Shown here: positions 37,776 through 45,586 of the stretch, piece after piece
How positions within the stretch are numbered: the stretch's first letter is position 1
Layout: every line of letters begins with the position of its first letter
NCBI GenBank assembly: GCA_001898625.1
Contig: MKUP01000032.1
Location: 1-64,000, forward strand
Length of the DNA: 64,000 bases
Source of the DNA: Burkholderiales bacterium 67-32
GTDB taxonomy: Bacteria > Pseudomonadota > Gammaproteobacteria > Burkholderiales > Burkholderiaceae_B
Reading direction: 5' to 3'
The notes under the pieces: model-generated
The model's database searches: none
Told to the model about the DNA's origin: nothing
What the model saw: only the letters and a program-made list of their open reading frames with translations
Made by a program: the position numbers and the translations under genes

Positions 37776-38690
37776 ATGGTCGCTTCCCGTATTCCCCCCT
37801 TGCCGGCCCTGCGGGCCTTCCTGGCTGCCTGCCGCGCCGGCAGCTATACCGCCGCGGCCGAGGAACTGGCGGTCACCCATGGCGCGGTCAGCCGGCAGAT
37901 CCAGGTGCTGGAGGAATGGCTGGGCCAGAAACTGTTCGAGCGCACGGGCCAGCGCATGACGCCCACGCCCCATGCCCAGGCCTTCGCGCAGGAGGTCGGC
38001 GTGGCGTTCGAGCGCATCGAAGAGGCCGCGCGCCGCTATGGCCGGGGCAGCGCCTCGATGCTGCTGCGCGTCAGCGCGCCGGCCACCTTCGCGATGCGCT
38101 GGCTGATTCCGCGGCTGCCCGACTTCTATCGCAGGCACCCCGGCACCCTGGTGCAGGTGCAGACTGCCACCACGCAGCAATTGGCGCTGGCCGGCAGCTT
38201 CGACGTGGCCATACGCCGCGGGGCGGTCAGCCATGCGCATTTCTCGGCGATGCCGTTCATGGATGAATGGCACGTGCTGGCCGCGGCGCCGGCGCTGCTC
38301 GAACGCCAGCCGCTGCGCACGCCGGAGGATCTGGCCGGCCACACGCTGCTCGACACCGAGACGCGGCCGGGCCTGTGGCAGCAATGGTTCAACGCCGCGG
38401 GCCATCTGCACGAGCCCCGGTTGCCGCGCCAGCGTTTCGATCACTTCTACGTGACCTACATGGCGCTGATCGACGGACTGGGCATAGGCGTTGTGCCCAT
38501 GCCGACGCTGGCGCACGACGTCGCGGCGGGCCGGCTGGTCCTGCCGCTTCCCGGCATCCGGACCTCGACCAATCGATATGTCAGCCTGACGCCCGCCGGG
38601 GTGCCCAAGACCGCCGTGCATCGCATGTTCGAAACGTGGCTGGCGGAATGCGGCAACCTGGGGAACGACGAAGAGGCCGGGACGCCATAG
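37776..38690 (+). CDS. LysR-family regulator (GcvA-like) beside phnA
   Basis: 304 residues: HTH with AVTHGAVSRQIQVLEEWLG at about residues 30-50, opening PPLPALRAFLAACRAGSY typical of GcvA-like LysR proteins, and a C-terminal ligand domain. It is divergent from the phosphonoacetate hydrolase gene and most likely activates it. A related phnA-phnR arrangement is known from phosphonoacetate degradation. The convergent DUF72 gene ends 18 bases beyond its stop. Confidence 0.88.
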   Translation: MVASRIPPLPALRAFLAACRAGSYTAAAEELAVTHGAVSRQIQVLEEWLGQKLFERTGQRMTPTPHAQAFAQEVGVAFERIEEAARRYGRGSASMLLRVSAPATFAMRWLIPRLPDFYRRHPGTLVQVQTATTQQLALAGSFDVAIRRGAVSHAHFSAMPFMDEWHVLAAAPALLERQPLRTPEDLAGHTLLDTETRPGLWQQWFNAAGHLHEPRLPRQRFDHFYVTYMALIDGLGIGVVPMPTLAHDVAAGRLVLPLPGIRTSTNRYVSLTPAGVPKTAVHRMFETWLAECGNLGNDEEAGTP

Positions 38691-38708
38691 CGGCCACGGC
38701 GGCCGGAG

Positions 38709-39521
38709 TCAGCCCAGCCGCTCGATCAAGGCCATGGCCGCGGCCGGCGCCTTGGGCTTGAAGCCGTTGATCATGTAGACGAACACCTCGCGCGCCCGCT
38801 CGGCCTTGGCGGACGGGGCGGCCAGGCAGGGCAGGTCGGCCGGCGCCTTGCCGCCGGCCCACGCCCGGGCGCGTTCGGCCCAGGCATCGAGATCGGCTGG
38901 CGCATAGCCCAGCTTGCGGTCTTCGCGCGCGCTTTGCAGCCGGACGTAGACGAACGGTGCCGTCACGTCGTGCAGGTGCGGCACGCCGTCCTTGTCCGCC
39001 ACGACCGCCGCCACCTCGTGCCGGCGCAGCAGATCGACGAAGGCCGGTGCCGCGAAGCTCTCGTGCCGGACTTCCACCGCATGGCGCAGCCGCCGGCCCT
39101 CGTATTCCGGGGGCAGCAGCGCCAGGAAGGCGGCGAAGTCCTCGGGGTCGAATTTCTTGGTGGGCGGAAACTGCCAGTTGATGGGGCCGAGCTTGTCCTT
39201 CAGTTCCACGAGGCCGCTGGCCAGGAACTTGTCGATGGAGGGGCCAGCCTCGGCCAGCACGCGGCGATTGGTGGCGAAGCGCGGGCCCTTCAGTGCGAAG
39301 ACGAAATCCTCGGGCGTCTCGTCGTGCCAGCGGGCGAAGCTGGCTGGCTTCTGCGTCCCGTAGAACGTGCCGTTGATCTCGATGGAGGTGACGTGGCGGC
39401 TGGCGTAGTCCAGTTCCCGGCTTTGCACGAGGCCCTCTGGATAAAAGCTGCCGCGCCAGGGTTCGAATACCCAGCCGCCTATGCCCACGCGTATCGGAGA
39501 CATGCCTTTGGCCTTGCTCAT
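38709..39521 (-). CDS. DUF72 family protein
   Basis: About 270 residues from the ATG at 39521, which has GGAG 9 bases upstream; a longer frame exists. The DUF72 fold is a TIM barrel with unknown function. Motifs: GIGGWVFEPWRGSFYP, EINGTFYGTQKPASFARW, FVFALKGPRFAT and the late VYMINGFKPKA. It is divergent from the uracil-DNA-glycosylase-like gene with only 64 bases between starts. Confidence 0.8.
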   Translation of the reverse strand: MSKAKGMSPIRVGIGGWVFEPWRGSFYPEGLVQSRELDYASRHVTSIEINGTFYGTQKPASFARWHDETPEDFVFALKGPRFATNRRVLAEAGPSIDKFLASGLVELKDKLGPINWQFPPTKKFDPEDFAAFLALLPPEYEGRRLRHAVEVRHESFAAPAFVDLLRRHEVAAVVADKDGVPHLHDVTAPFVYVRLQSAREDRKLGYAPADLDAWAERARAWAGGKAPADLPCLAAPSAKAERAREVFVYMINGFKPKAPAAAMALIERLG

Positions 39522-39585
39522 GCGTCGCTTCTCCATCGCACCGGCCGACCCTACAATGCCGTTCCGGTTTTCGTTTCGCCTCGCC

Positions 39586-40176
39586 ATGCCCCTGGACGCC
39601 GAACAACTTGCCGCCTTCCGCCGTCTGGCTGCCGGCCTCGATCGCATCGACGGCGAGGCCTATGCCGCCGCCGGCCGCGATCCGCTCCTGCCTATTCTAG
39701 GTCTGGGGCCTGCCGATGCGCCATTGTGTTTCTTCGGCCGCGATCCGGGCGCGGACGAAGTCCGGCACGGGCAACCCTTCGTGGGCAGCTCCGGCCAGTT
39801 GCTGCGCGCCGAACTGCACCGCCACCTGGCACCGGACGTGCCGTATTCGTTCGACGAAGGCTTGCGCGTTGGCGCGGGTTTCTTCTGGATCAGCACCGTG
39901 CCCTACAAACCCTTGCACAACAAGGCGTGGTCGCCCGCGGTACGGCGGCGTTTCCAGCCGTTGATCCAGCACATGCTGTCGGCGCAGTGGCGCGGCGGCG
40001 ATGTCATCACCCTGGGCAACGAAGCCTTCGAATGGTTCAGCATCGGCCTGGCGGGCGACGAACTGGCCCTGCGCCTGCACCCCTTGCCGCATCCTTCGCC
40101 CGCCAATGCCCGCTGGCGGCCGCATTTCCCCCGGCTGCTCAAAGCCCGGCTGGATGCGCTGCTGCCGTCCGCCTGA
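39586..40176 (+). CDS. Uracil-DNA glycosylase superfamily protein
   Basis: About 196 residues from the ATG at 39586 (ATG at 39556 is possible). Motif 1 region FFGRDPGADEVRHGQPFVGSSG resembles family 4/5 glycosylases (usually GEAPG), and the C-terminal HPSPAN matches motif 2/3. The family removes uracil or other damaged bases from DNA. FeS-cluster cysteines typical of family 4 are not evident, so enzyme activity is not assured. Confidence 0.72.
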   Translation: MPLDAEQLAAFRRLAAGLDRIDGEAYAAAGRDPLLPILGLGPADAPLCFFGRDPGADEVRHGQPFVGSSGQLLRAELHRHLAPDVPYSFDEGLRVGAGFFWISTVPYKPLHNKAWSPAVRRRFQPLIQHMLSAQWRGGDVITLGNEAFEWFSIGLAGDELALRLHPLPHPSPANARWRPHFPRLLKARLDALLPSA

Positions 40177-40189
40177 TGGAGGCCTTGCC

Positions 40190-40468
40190 ATGAACGGACC
40201 CGCCATTTCGATCACCTATTGCACGCAGTGCCTGTGGCTGCTGCGCGCGGCGTGGATGGCGCAGGAACTGCTGTCCACGTTCGGCACGGACCTGGGGCAG
40301 GTCGCGCTGGTGCCGGGCACGGGCGGGGTCTTCCAGATCCGCTACGACGGCGAACTGATCTGGGACCGCAAGGCCGATGGCGGTTTCCCCGATGCGAAGG
40401 TGCTCAAGCAACGGGTGCGTGACCGGTTGGACCCGGGGCGCGACCTCGGGCACGTTGATCGGCCCTAG
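40190..40468 (+). CDS. SelT/SelW/SelH-family thioredoxin-fold protein
   Basis: 92 residues. The CxxC redox motif is in ITYCTQCLWLLRAA, followed by the family GTGGVFQIRYDGELIWDRK and FPDAKVLKQRVRD. Cysteine replaces the selenocysteine found in other members. TGGAGG precedes the ATG, and the gene follows the glycosylase-like gene by 13 bases. It may have a redox role with it. It overlaps the convergent NifQ gene by 4 bases. Confidence 0.82.
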   Translation: MNGPAISITYCTQCLWLLRAAWMAQELLSTFGTDLGQVALVPGTGGVFQIRYDGELIWDRKADGGFPDAKVLKQRVRDRLDPGRDLGHVDRP

Positions 40469-41103
40469 CGCAGACGCTTCGGAAAGCAGCGCGCGTATTC
40501 CTCGCAGCCGGGACAGCCCGGCGCGGGCTGCGGCGTTTCCCCGCGCGTGACCGCCAGATCGTATGCCAGGAATTTCTTCCAGCGCATGTCGCCCGTGTTG
40601 CGCTCGGGCAGCCCCGGGAAGTAGCGATGCAGCGCGCGCGTGACGTCGTCGCGCCCGGCCAGCCCCAGGTCGCGCCACAGATGGTCGGGCCGCAGACAGG
40701 CGTGGGCGATGATCGTCGCCAGGCAGGCGACGTCGGCGGCGGGAAGCGCGGGGTTGCGCCAGGCCTGCATGTGGGCGCGCAGGTTGCCCGTGAACGCGGT
40801 GTCGGCTTCCGGTTGCACCGGCAGCGGGAGAAGGGGGGCACCTGGAAACCAGCGGGCGTACAGCTCCCGTAGCGCTTCCCGCGACAGCCCCAGCAGGGGC
40901 AGTTCCCGCCGGACTTCGCGGGCGGCGAGCAGGCGGGCAAAGAGGCGCGCGTCGAAGGCGTCCGGGTGGGCGGCGAAGGAAGCGAGCTGGGCGGTGCGGG
41001 CGGCGGGATCAGCGTGCTGGGGCAGGGGTGGAGTCCGGTCGAGCAAGGCATTTGCTCCGATGGAAAGGGGCGGAAAGGAAGTCGCGGAGGCGCGCCGTGG
41101 CAT
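40465..41103 (-). CDS. NifQ family protein
   Basis: 212 residues. The C-terminal NifQ signature is RWKKFLAYDL followed by GCPGCEEYARCFPK, with cysteines spaced C-x2-C-x5-C and an earlier one in HACLRPDHLWRDLGL. NifQ delivers molybdenum to nitrogenase cofactor synthesis, but no nif gene is in the window, so another molybdenum or FeS role is likely here. It is the last gene with core-like composition before the toxin-antitoxin operon. Confidence 0.75.
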   Translation of the reverse strand: MPRRASATSFPPLSIGANALLDRTPPLPQHADPAARTAQLASFAAHPDAFDARLFARLLAAREVRRELPLLGLSREALRELYARWFPGAPLLPLPVQPEADTAFTGNLRAHMQAWRNPALPAADVACLATIIAHACLRPDHLWRDLGLAGRDDVTRALHRYFPGLPERNTGDMRWKKFLAYDLAVTRGETPQPAPGCPGCEEYARCFPKRLR

Positions 41104-41143
41104 TAACGGCTAGGCGGTCCGGGGGGCAGTGCTTATGTCGGGG

Positions 41144-41476
41144 TCAGCCGGCTGGGTGGGGTTTGACCTTACCACCCAACGCCAGCGAAGCTCGCAGGGT
41201 ATCGTTGATACGGGTTTGCCAGCCGTCGCCGCTGGCGCGCAAGGCGGCCAGCACGTCGGCATCCAGGCGCAACTTCACTGCTTCTTTCGTCACGGCCTGG
41301 GTGCTGCCCACGGGGCGTCCCCGACGTTTGGCGATCTGCACCGGCGTATGCACCTGGGCGAACTTGCCCGCCTTGGCCTCGGCCAGCGATTCGCGCAGCC
41401 CAGGCAGCGCCTGGCCGGCGTCGGCCTCGATAGCGGCCGCCACTTTGTCCAAGTTCAGCTTTTTCAGGGTCTTCAT
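41144..41476 (-). CDS. BrnA-like antitoxin of a toxin-antitoxin operon
   Basis: 110 residues; the C-terminal half has the BrnA-type RHH sequence VKLRLDADVLAALRASGDGW followed by QTRINDTLRASLALG. N-terminal half is unrecognised and could be the toxin-binding arm. It starts 2 bases after the stop of the RelE-like toxin, so it is the third gene of the operon. Confidence 0.72.
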   Translation of the reverse strand: MKTLKKLNLDKVAAAIEADAGQALPGLRESLAEAKAGKFAQVHTPVQIAKRRGRPVGSTQAVTKEAVKLRLDADVLAALRASGDGWQTRINDTLRASLALGGKVKPHPAG

Positions 41477-41478
41477 GG

Positions 41479-41751
41479 TCAGCTCCGCTTGATGGCCTTG
41501 GCCTTTACGTTGGCGCGCTCGGCCTTGGCGTAAACCATCACCAGCAGCACGATTTCATCATCCACGAGATGGAAGTAGATCACTCTCGCTCCGCCGCGTT
41601 TGCCCATCCCTGGGCGCGACCAGCGAACCTTGCGTGCGCCGTCGGCGCCGGGAAGCACGTCGCCGGCGTCTGGGTTCTCGGCAATCCAGTCAATGAAAGC
41701 GTGGCGCTCGCCTGCGCCCCAGCCGCAATAGTGGACGGCCAGGCGCTTCAT
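41479..41751 (-). CDS. RelE/HigB-like toxin
   Basis: 90 residues. The RelE-fold toxin carries WSRPGMGKRGGARVIYFH and the C-terminal LVMVYAKAERANV (RelE-like beta strands; a HigB-2-type toxin). RelE-like toxins cleave mRNA on ribosomes. It overlaps the upstream XRE gene by 4 bases (ATGA), so it is translationally coupled to it. Confidence 0.75.
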   Translation of the reverse strand: MKRLAVHYCGWGAGERHAFIDWIAENPDAGDVLPGADGARKVRWSRPGMGKRGGARVIYFHLVDDEIVLLVMVYAKAERANVKAKAIKRS

Positions 41752-42059
41752 GTGCTTTTCCGGCGACGGGCCCGCTGCCGCTGGCTGGCTGCTTCGGCTT
41801 TTTCCATCTGGGCGATGGACTGGCGCTTGAGTACGAACAAATCCTCCAGCTCATTGACCAGCCCGAGCGCCTGCTCCGTGCGAACCAGGGTCTCCAGCGA
41901 AGACTGGCCGCTACTTTCCAGCTTGCGCAGTGCGCCCAACGAAAGACCCGCCATCTGCGCCAGCTCGCGCTGGGGCACCCCCTGGGCCAACCGCTGCGCA
42001 CGCACGCGTTGGCCCAGTACTTGAAGTATTTCGCCAGGGGGAGCTAGATTTAATGCCAT
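41748..42059 (-). CDS. XRE-family HTH regulator (antitoxin-like)
   Basis: 103 residues. The HTH is ELAQMAGLSLGALRKLESSG at about residues 32-51; the following SLETLVRTEQALGLV is like HipB/XRE antitoxins. First gene of an XRE-RelE-BrnA operon. An inverted repeat immediately upstream of the start is the probable autoregulatory operator. Whether it is a second antitoxin or only a repressor cannot be decided. Confidence 0.75.
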   Translation of the reverse strand: MALNLAPPGEILQVLGQRVRAQRLAQGVPQRELAQMAGLSLGALRKLESSGQSSLETLVRTEQALGLVNELEDLFVLKRQSIAQMEKAEAASQRQRARRRKST

Positions 42060-42063
42060 TATT

Positions 42064-42079
42064 ATGACTTTTATGTCAT
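42064..42079 (-). promoter_or_regulatory. Operator dyad upstream of the XRE gene
   Basis: ATGAC, six bases, GTCAT forms a perfect 5-bp dyad in AT-rich DNA 5 bases upstream of the XRE start on the minus strand, positioned to overlap the promoter. The likely use is autorepression by the XRE protein. Confidence 0.5.
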
Positions 42080-42466
42080 GAAATCCTATTTAGGAGCCAT
42101 TTAAATGGTCTTTATAGGTCGTGACCAGCACGAGGTACGTTGTATCGCGACTGCCCACAGGGCGGTGGACGGAATCAGCCGCGCCCCATGTGCTCACTCG
42201 ATGTTCTGCACCTGAATATCGATTAATTTTGTGGAAGATCGATATGTGCTTGAGGCTGTTGATTTTGAAAGAGTTTCTCGTACACGTCCTCGGCGAAGTC
42301 ACCAGCCGAATCGCCCCTTAACTTGGGCTTGAATGATACGGCACGGGGAGGGCGGACCCGGTCTTGGACAATCTCAGCGGCGGTGTCTCTCTGGCGTGGC
42401 TGGTCAATGACCGCTGTAGTCGGGCGCGTCGCCTGAACCTTGTGCTTATAGATTTGAGACAGTTGA
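42080..42466. other. Intergenic stretch without recognised gene
   Basis: Between the toxin-antitoxin operon promoter and alpA. It contains no ORF with family features. A minus-strand frame (42223-42573) overlaps alpA and has no recognisable domain. The DNA has mixed composition and is probably the island's left part. Confidence 0.5.
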
Positions 42467-42715
42467 ATGACGACTTGCTTCCAGAAGGCTTCGGCCGCCG
42501 ATCCCCATTTTTCTTCCATCCCAGACTTGCCTCCAACCGGCTTCGTGCGCCAAGCGCATGTGCTCAGCCTCATTCCGATCTCGAGGTCGACGTTGTGGCG
42601 TCAAGTGTCGACAGGCGCATTTCCCGCGCCGGTGAAGCTTTCGCAGAGCATTACAGCGTGGCGGGTTGAGGAGGTGCGGAAGTGGATCGCAGAACGGTGT
42701 GGGGAGGGTCTTTGA
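42467..42715 (+). CDS. AlpA-family excisionase/regulator
   Basis: 82 residues. AlpA HTH: LPPTGFVRQAHVLSLIPISR with STLWRQVSTGAFPAPVKL, followed by TAWRVEEVRKWIAERC. AlpA-type proteins activate excision of P4-like islands and control integrase genes. This is the second mobile-element marker of the island, 13 kb from the integrase. Confidence 0.82.
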   Translation: MTTCFQKASAADPHFSSIPDLPPTGFVRQAHVLSLIPISRSTLWRQVSTGAFPAPVKLSQSITAWRVEEVRKWIAERCGEGL

Positions 42716-42986
42716 TGTAGTTTCGGCTCCCCGCTCCCGCTAGTTCGAGTGCATCACTCTCAGTTGCTGAGACTCGGCAGCGTGGTCAATGTGGGGATTG
42801 TTTGAGCAACCTGGAAAGCCGCTTTGCAGCGAGGCCGTGTGATAACGCGCGAAGCACTGGTCTGGCAGGGGTATCGCTAGCCGCTCAGGCAGTTTTCTCG
42901 GCTTGGTCGCGCCTGCGACCCGTCTCATTGATCTTCGAGGCGACCTCGGGGTGCCATTCACCCCGCAGCGACCGTAGATGGTGCCC

Positions 42987-43274
42987 TCATGCGCCCAGGA
43001 GGCGCATCGCTTTCATGGCCCCCTCGAAGCCCAGGATGCTGAGGACTCGCCTGAAGTTGTACGCCAACACGCTCAGGTTCATCTCGGTCGCCACGTTCTG
43101 GAAGCCTCGGGTCAGGAAGTGCGTCCAACCCATCCAGTGCTTGAGCGTGCCGAAGACGTGCTCAATGGTGCTCTTGCGCACCGTCATGGCGTTGGGCATG
43201 CGGTCCAGCCGTTGCTGGGTCTTGTCCATGACCTCCTCGTGCTCCCATCGCCTGATGCGCCGGTAGAGGACCAT
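42987..43274 (-). pseudogene. IS1182-family transposase, C-terminal remnant
   Basis: The last 95 residues of an IS1182-type transposase: YRRIRRWEHEEVMDKTQQRL, TVRKSTIEHVFGTLKHWMG and NLSVLAYNFRRVLSILG. The N-terminal two-thirds is missing. Upstream, in the same frame, is the stop of the MazG-like gene, so the IS fragment abuts that gene. It is inert by itself. Confidence 0.82.
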
Positions 43275-43286
43275 CGTGCTAGGTCG

Positions 43287-44504
43287 CTACGGATTTGGGG
43301 CCATCTCAACACTGAGGCAGCGTCGATCCAGGTCAGCGGTGACCAAGCCGCCTCGGTGCTCGCGAAGGAAACGAAAGACACGGAAACCCTCAAGTATGGC
43401 CTGCTCCCACATCCAAGGCCTCAAGCTCTCCGCCTCGTAGCCCTTCACCATTTGCCCGATTGTCTTTAGCAGCGCGAAGTCGAGGCTGTCCACGTGTTCG
43501 AAGGCTTCGTAGCGAAGGCCGTGGGAAAACACCCAGTTCGAAAGGCCCTCTTCAGTGATCTTCGCGCGCGCCCCGTCCTGTACCTCGTCAATGTCCGGCC
43601 GGCTGCGCCGACGAACACCCAGCAGGGTCCGCAACACCGGCGACCAGCCAAGGATTCCGGCGAAGGCCAAGTGAAAGACGTCATGGAAGCGGTAGTCGTC
43701 TTCCTCGAAGCTGTTGTCGGTCAACCGATCGCCGATATTGACGTCGTTCATCGACTGATAGGTAAATACTCGCTGCCCCACCTTGAGCTCCTTAAACAGG
43801 ACTCGCATGACGCGTGGAAACTGTTCACTCGGCAGATCCTTGGCGTCCAGCAAGGGGCCCCACTTCCGTTGGATCGGCCATCGATCCATCAGCTTGTCTA
43901 GATTGGCGTGAGCGGCCTCAGCCAAGCTGATATGTGCGTCGGTCGATGCGGACACCAACTGGGAGAGGATGCTGGCCAGGCCGGTCGCCATGGCGTCGGT
44001 TCCGACGATGGACTTGTGGCGCGAGACCAATGTTCCGACTGTCCCCGCGAGGGTGAGGAGACTCTCCTGCACCCGCGGGGGGCTAGCAGGGGCATGAAAC
44101 AGTGATGCCTGAGGCTGGAGGTCTAGCAGCGGACGAACGGCCGCCTCGGGCTCCGGGTATCCGGCCAGAACACCCAGAGACAGGCCGCAGTGGTCCACCA
44201 CGTTCGCTAAGTACCAGAGGACGTCGCCCGTTTCCTCGATCGAGCTAGAGTTGTAGGCGATGTAGGAACTGCGATCCCGCTGCTTTTTCTTCAGCTCGCT
44301 GAGCAGGCTTCCGACCTCACCGAACAGGCCCAGCAGAAGGAACTCGAGCTTCTCGTTGCCCGTCCCGCGGCCGCGGTACGTCTTCACCGCGAAACGCTGG
44401 TACTCGATGAGAGTCAACGGGCGCGCATCCGACGCCTCACCCGTGATTCCATCCAATTCGGACCTCAATCCACTGAGCGTTCGCCTGAGGCTTGGAGTTG
44501 TCAT
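43287..44504 (-). CDS. MazG-like nucleotide pyrophosphohydrolase domain protein
   Basis: 405 residues. The N-terminal MazG-like helical domain has EKLEFLLLGLFGEVGSLLSE (59-70) and SIEETGDVLWYLANVVDH (88-104), with E91-x-x-D94. The canonical second Glu of the first E-x-x-E is a Ser (E63-x-x-S66), with E70 nearby. The C-terminal region from about residue 250 (DDYRFHDVFHLAFAGILGWS) is an uncharacterised extension. MazG family enzymes hydrolyse (d)NTPs to monophosphates. Last gene of a five-gene operon, overlapping the previous gene by 4 bases. Confidence 0.75.
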   Translation of the reverse strand: MTTPSLRRTLSGLRSELDGITGEASDARPLTLIEYQRFAVKTYRGRGTGNEKLEFLLLGLFGEVGSLLSELKKKQRDRSSYIAYNSSSIEETGDVLWYLANVVDHCGLSLGVLAGYPEPEAAVRPLLDLQPQASLFHAPASPPRVQESLLTLAGTVGTLVSRHKSIVGTDAMATGLASILSQLVSASTDAHISLAEAAHANLDKLMDRWPIQRKWGPLLDAKDLPSEQFPRVMRVLFKELKVGQRVFTYQSMNDVNIGDRLTDNSFEEDDYRFHDVFHLAFAGILGWSPVLRTLLGVRRRSRPDIDEVQDGARAKITEEGLSNWVFSHGLRYEAFEHVDSLDFALLKTIGQMVKGYEAESLRPWMWEQAILEGFRVFRFLREHRGGLVTADLDRRCLSVEMAPNP

Positions 44505-45586
44505 TCGTCGAACAGGTCACGGCTTTGTTGATCGGACCGTCTCAAGGCACGGTGTGCGAAGCCTACGCCCGCGTCCTTTGTCAGTCCGGGCAAGAACCCG
44601 CCGCTTCGAAGTTGCCACTTCGGCGGCAGGTAGATCGGCATCGCTTCTGAAGACGGCTTGTATCGGGCCTTGATGCGTGTTCGCGCGCTCGCCAACTCCG
44701 GAAACGCTTCACGACAGTACTTGTCGAGCTCGCAGAACAGTCCTTGGCAGTCGATCGCGTGCAGCGGCCTGCCGAACAGCCCCTCGAAGCGCAGACCCAA
44801 TCGGGTGAACTCATTGCGTTGCCCGTCGACCATCCACCGAATCGCATCCGAGGGGGAGTAGTCCCCCAGGCTGACGAACGCCTTTCGCAGGCCGCGCAGC
44901 GCGCCAGGACCGGCCTGCACGTAATCGTTCTCGTCAAAGCTGACGAGGTCGGAGTAGTTGAGATCGATCGCCGTCTGGTATGCCATGAACGGTCCCATCA
45001 AGGGGAAGCTCTGCAGCAGTGACACCAGAGCCTCAAGGCTGGGTGCATCCAGCGCCCGCTCCGCGCAGGCGTTGTCGACAAACATGTGCCGGAACAGTGC
45101 CACATGATTGCGGTGCTTTTCGTCAAAGCCGAATGCCTTGGTGGCGCACAGGATGAACGCGCCCGTGTAGAGACCGCCCGTCCTGGCCTTCACCTCGTCC
45201 AGCGCTTGCTCGAAGGCACCAGAGTGAAGGTGCTCTAAGCGCGGCGCGCCGCCAAGGATCGCCGACACCTCTCGCCAAGTGCCGATCTTGCTGAAGGTAC
45301 GGAACGCAACCAGCTGGAAGATCCGGTCGAGCGGCGTCGTCATCGCGTCGGTCCCATACGCGACTTCGCCGATCAGGTACTGCGACACCCTGTCCAGCGC
45401 CCGAAACACGTTGCAGAACTTGAATGTTTGCAGGATCGGATCGTCGCTCCACGGCCAGGTCCCGCCGCTCAGACGCGCCTCGAAGGCCGCGTGCCTTCGG
45501 GACGCGAAAGTCCAATACAGGTCAAACACCTCTGGGCGCTTCGTAGGCGCCGTACGACGCACCAGATCGTGCGAGACCCGCCTCAT
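44501..45586 (-). CDS. DNA base hypermodification protein, HMUDK helical-domain type
   Basis: 361 residues. FDLYWTFASRRHAAFEARL and PWSDDPILQTFKFCNVFRAL with DRVSQYLIGEVAYG match the helical domain found in phage 5-hydroxymethyl-dU DNA kinases and stand-alone bacterial relatives annotated as DNA base hypermodification proteins. No P-loop kinase motif is present. Its chemistry is not known for the stand-alone form; nucleotide or base processing is inferred. Overlaps both neighbours by 4 bases, so translationally coupled in the operon. Confidence 0.72.
   Translation of the reverse strand: MRRVSHDLVRRTAPTKRPEVFDLYWTFASRRHAAFEARLSGGTWPWSDDPILQTFKFCNVFRALDRVSQYLIGEVAYGTDAMTTPLDRIFQLVAFRTFSKIGTWREVSAILGGAPRLEHLHSGAFEQALDEVKARTGGLYTGAFILCATKAFGFDEKHRNHVALFRHMFVDNACAERALDAPSLEALVSLLQSFPLMGPFMAYQTAIDLNYSDLVSFDENDYVQAGPGALRGLRKAFVSLGDYSPSDAIRWMVDGQRNEFTRLGLRFEGLFGRPLHAIDCQGLFCELDKYCREAFPELASARTRIKARYKPSSEAMPIYLPPKWQLRSGGFLPGLTKDAGVGFAHRALRRSDQQSRDLFDE

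Noticed and set aside
42223-42573. 116-codon minus-strand frame
   Set aside because: It overlaps the AlpA gene antisense, has no family match and no ribosome binding site. Likely chance.
42740-42961. 73-codon minus-strand frame downstream of the IS1182 remnant
   Set aside because: Composition looks like IS end and non-coding sequence; no recognisable domain.
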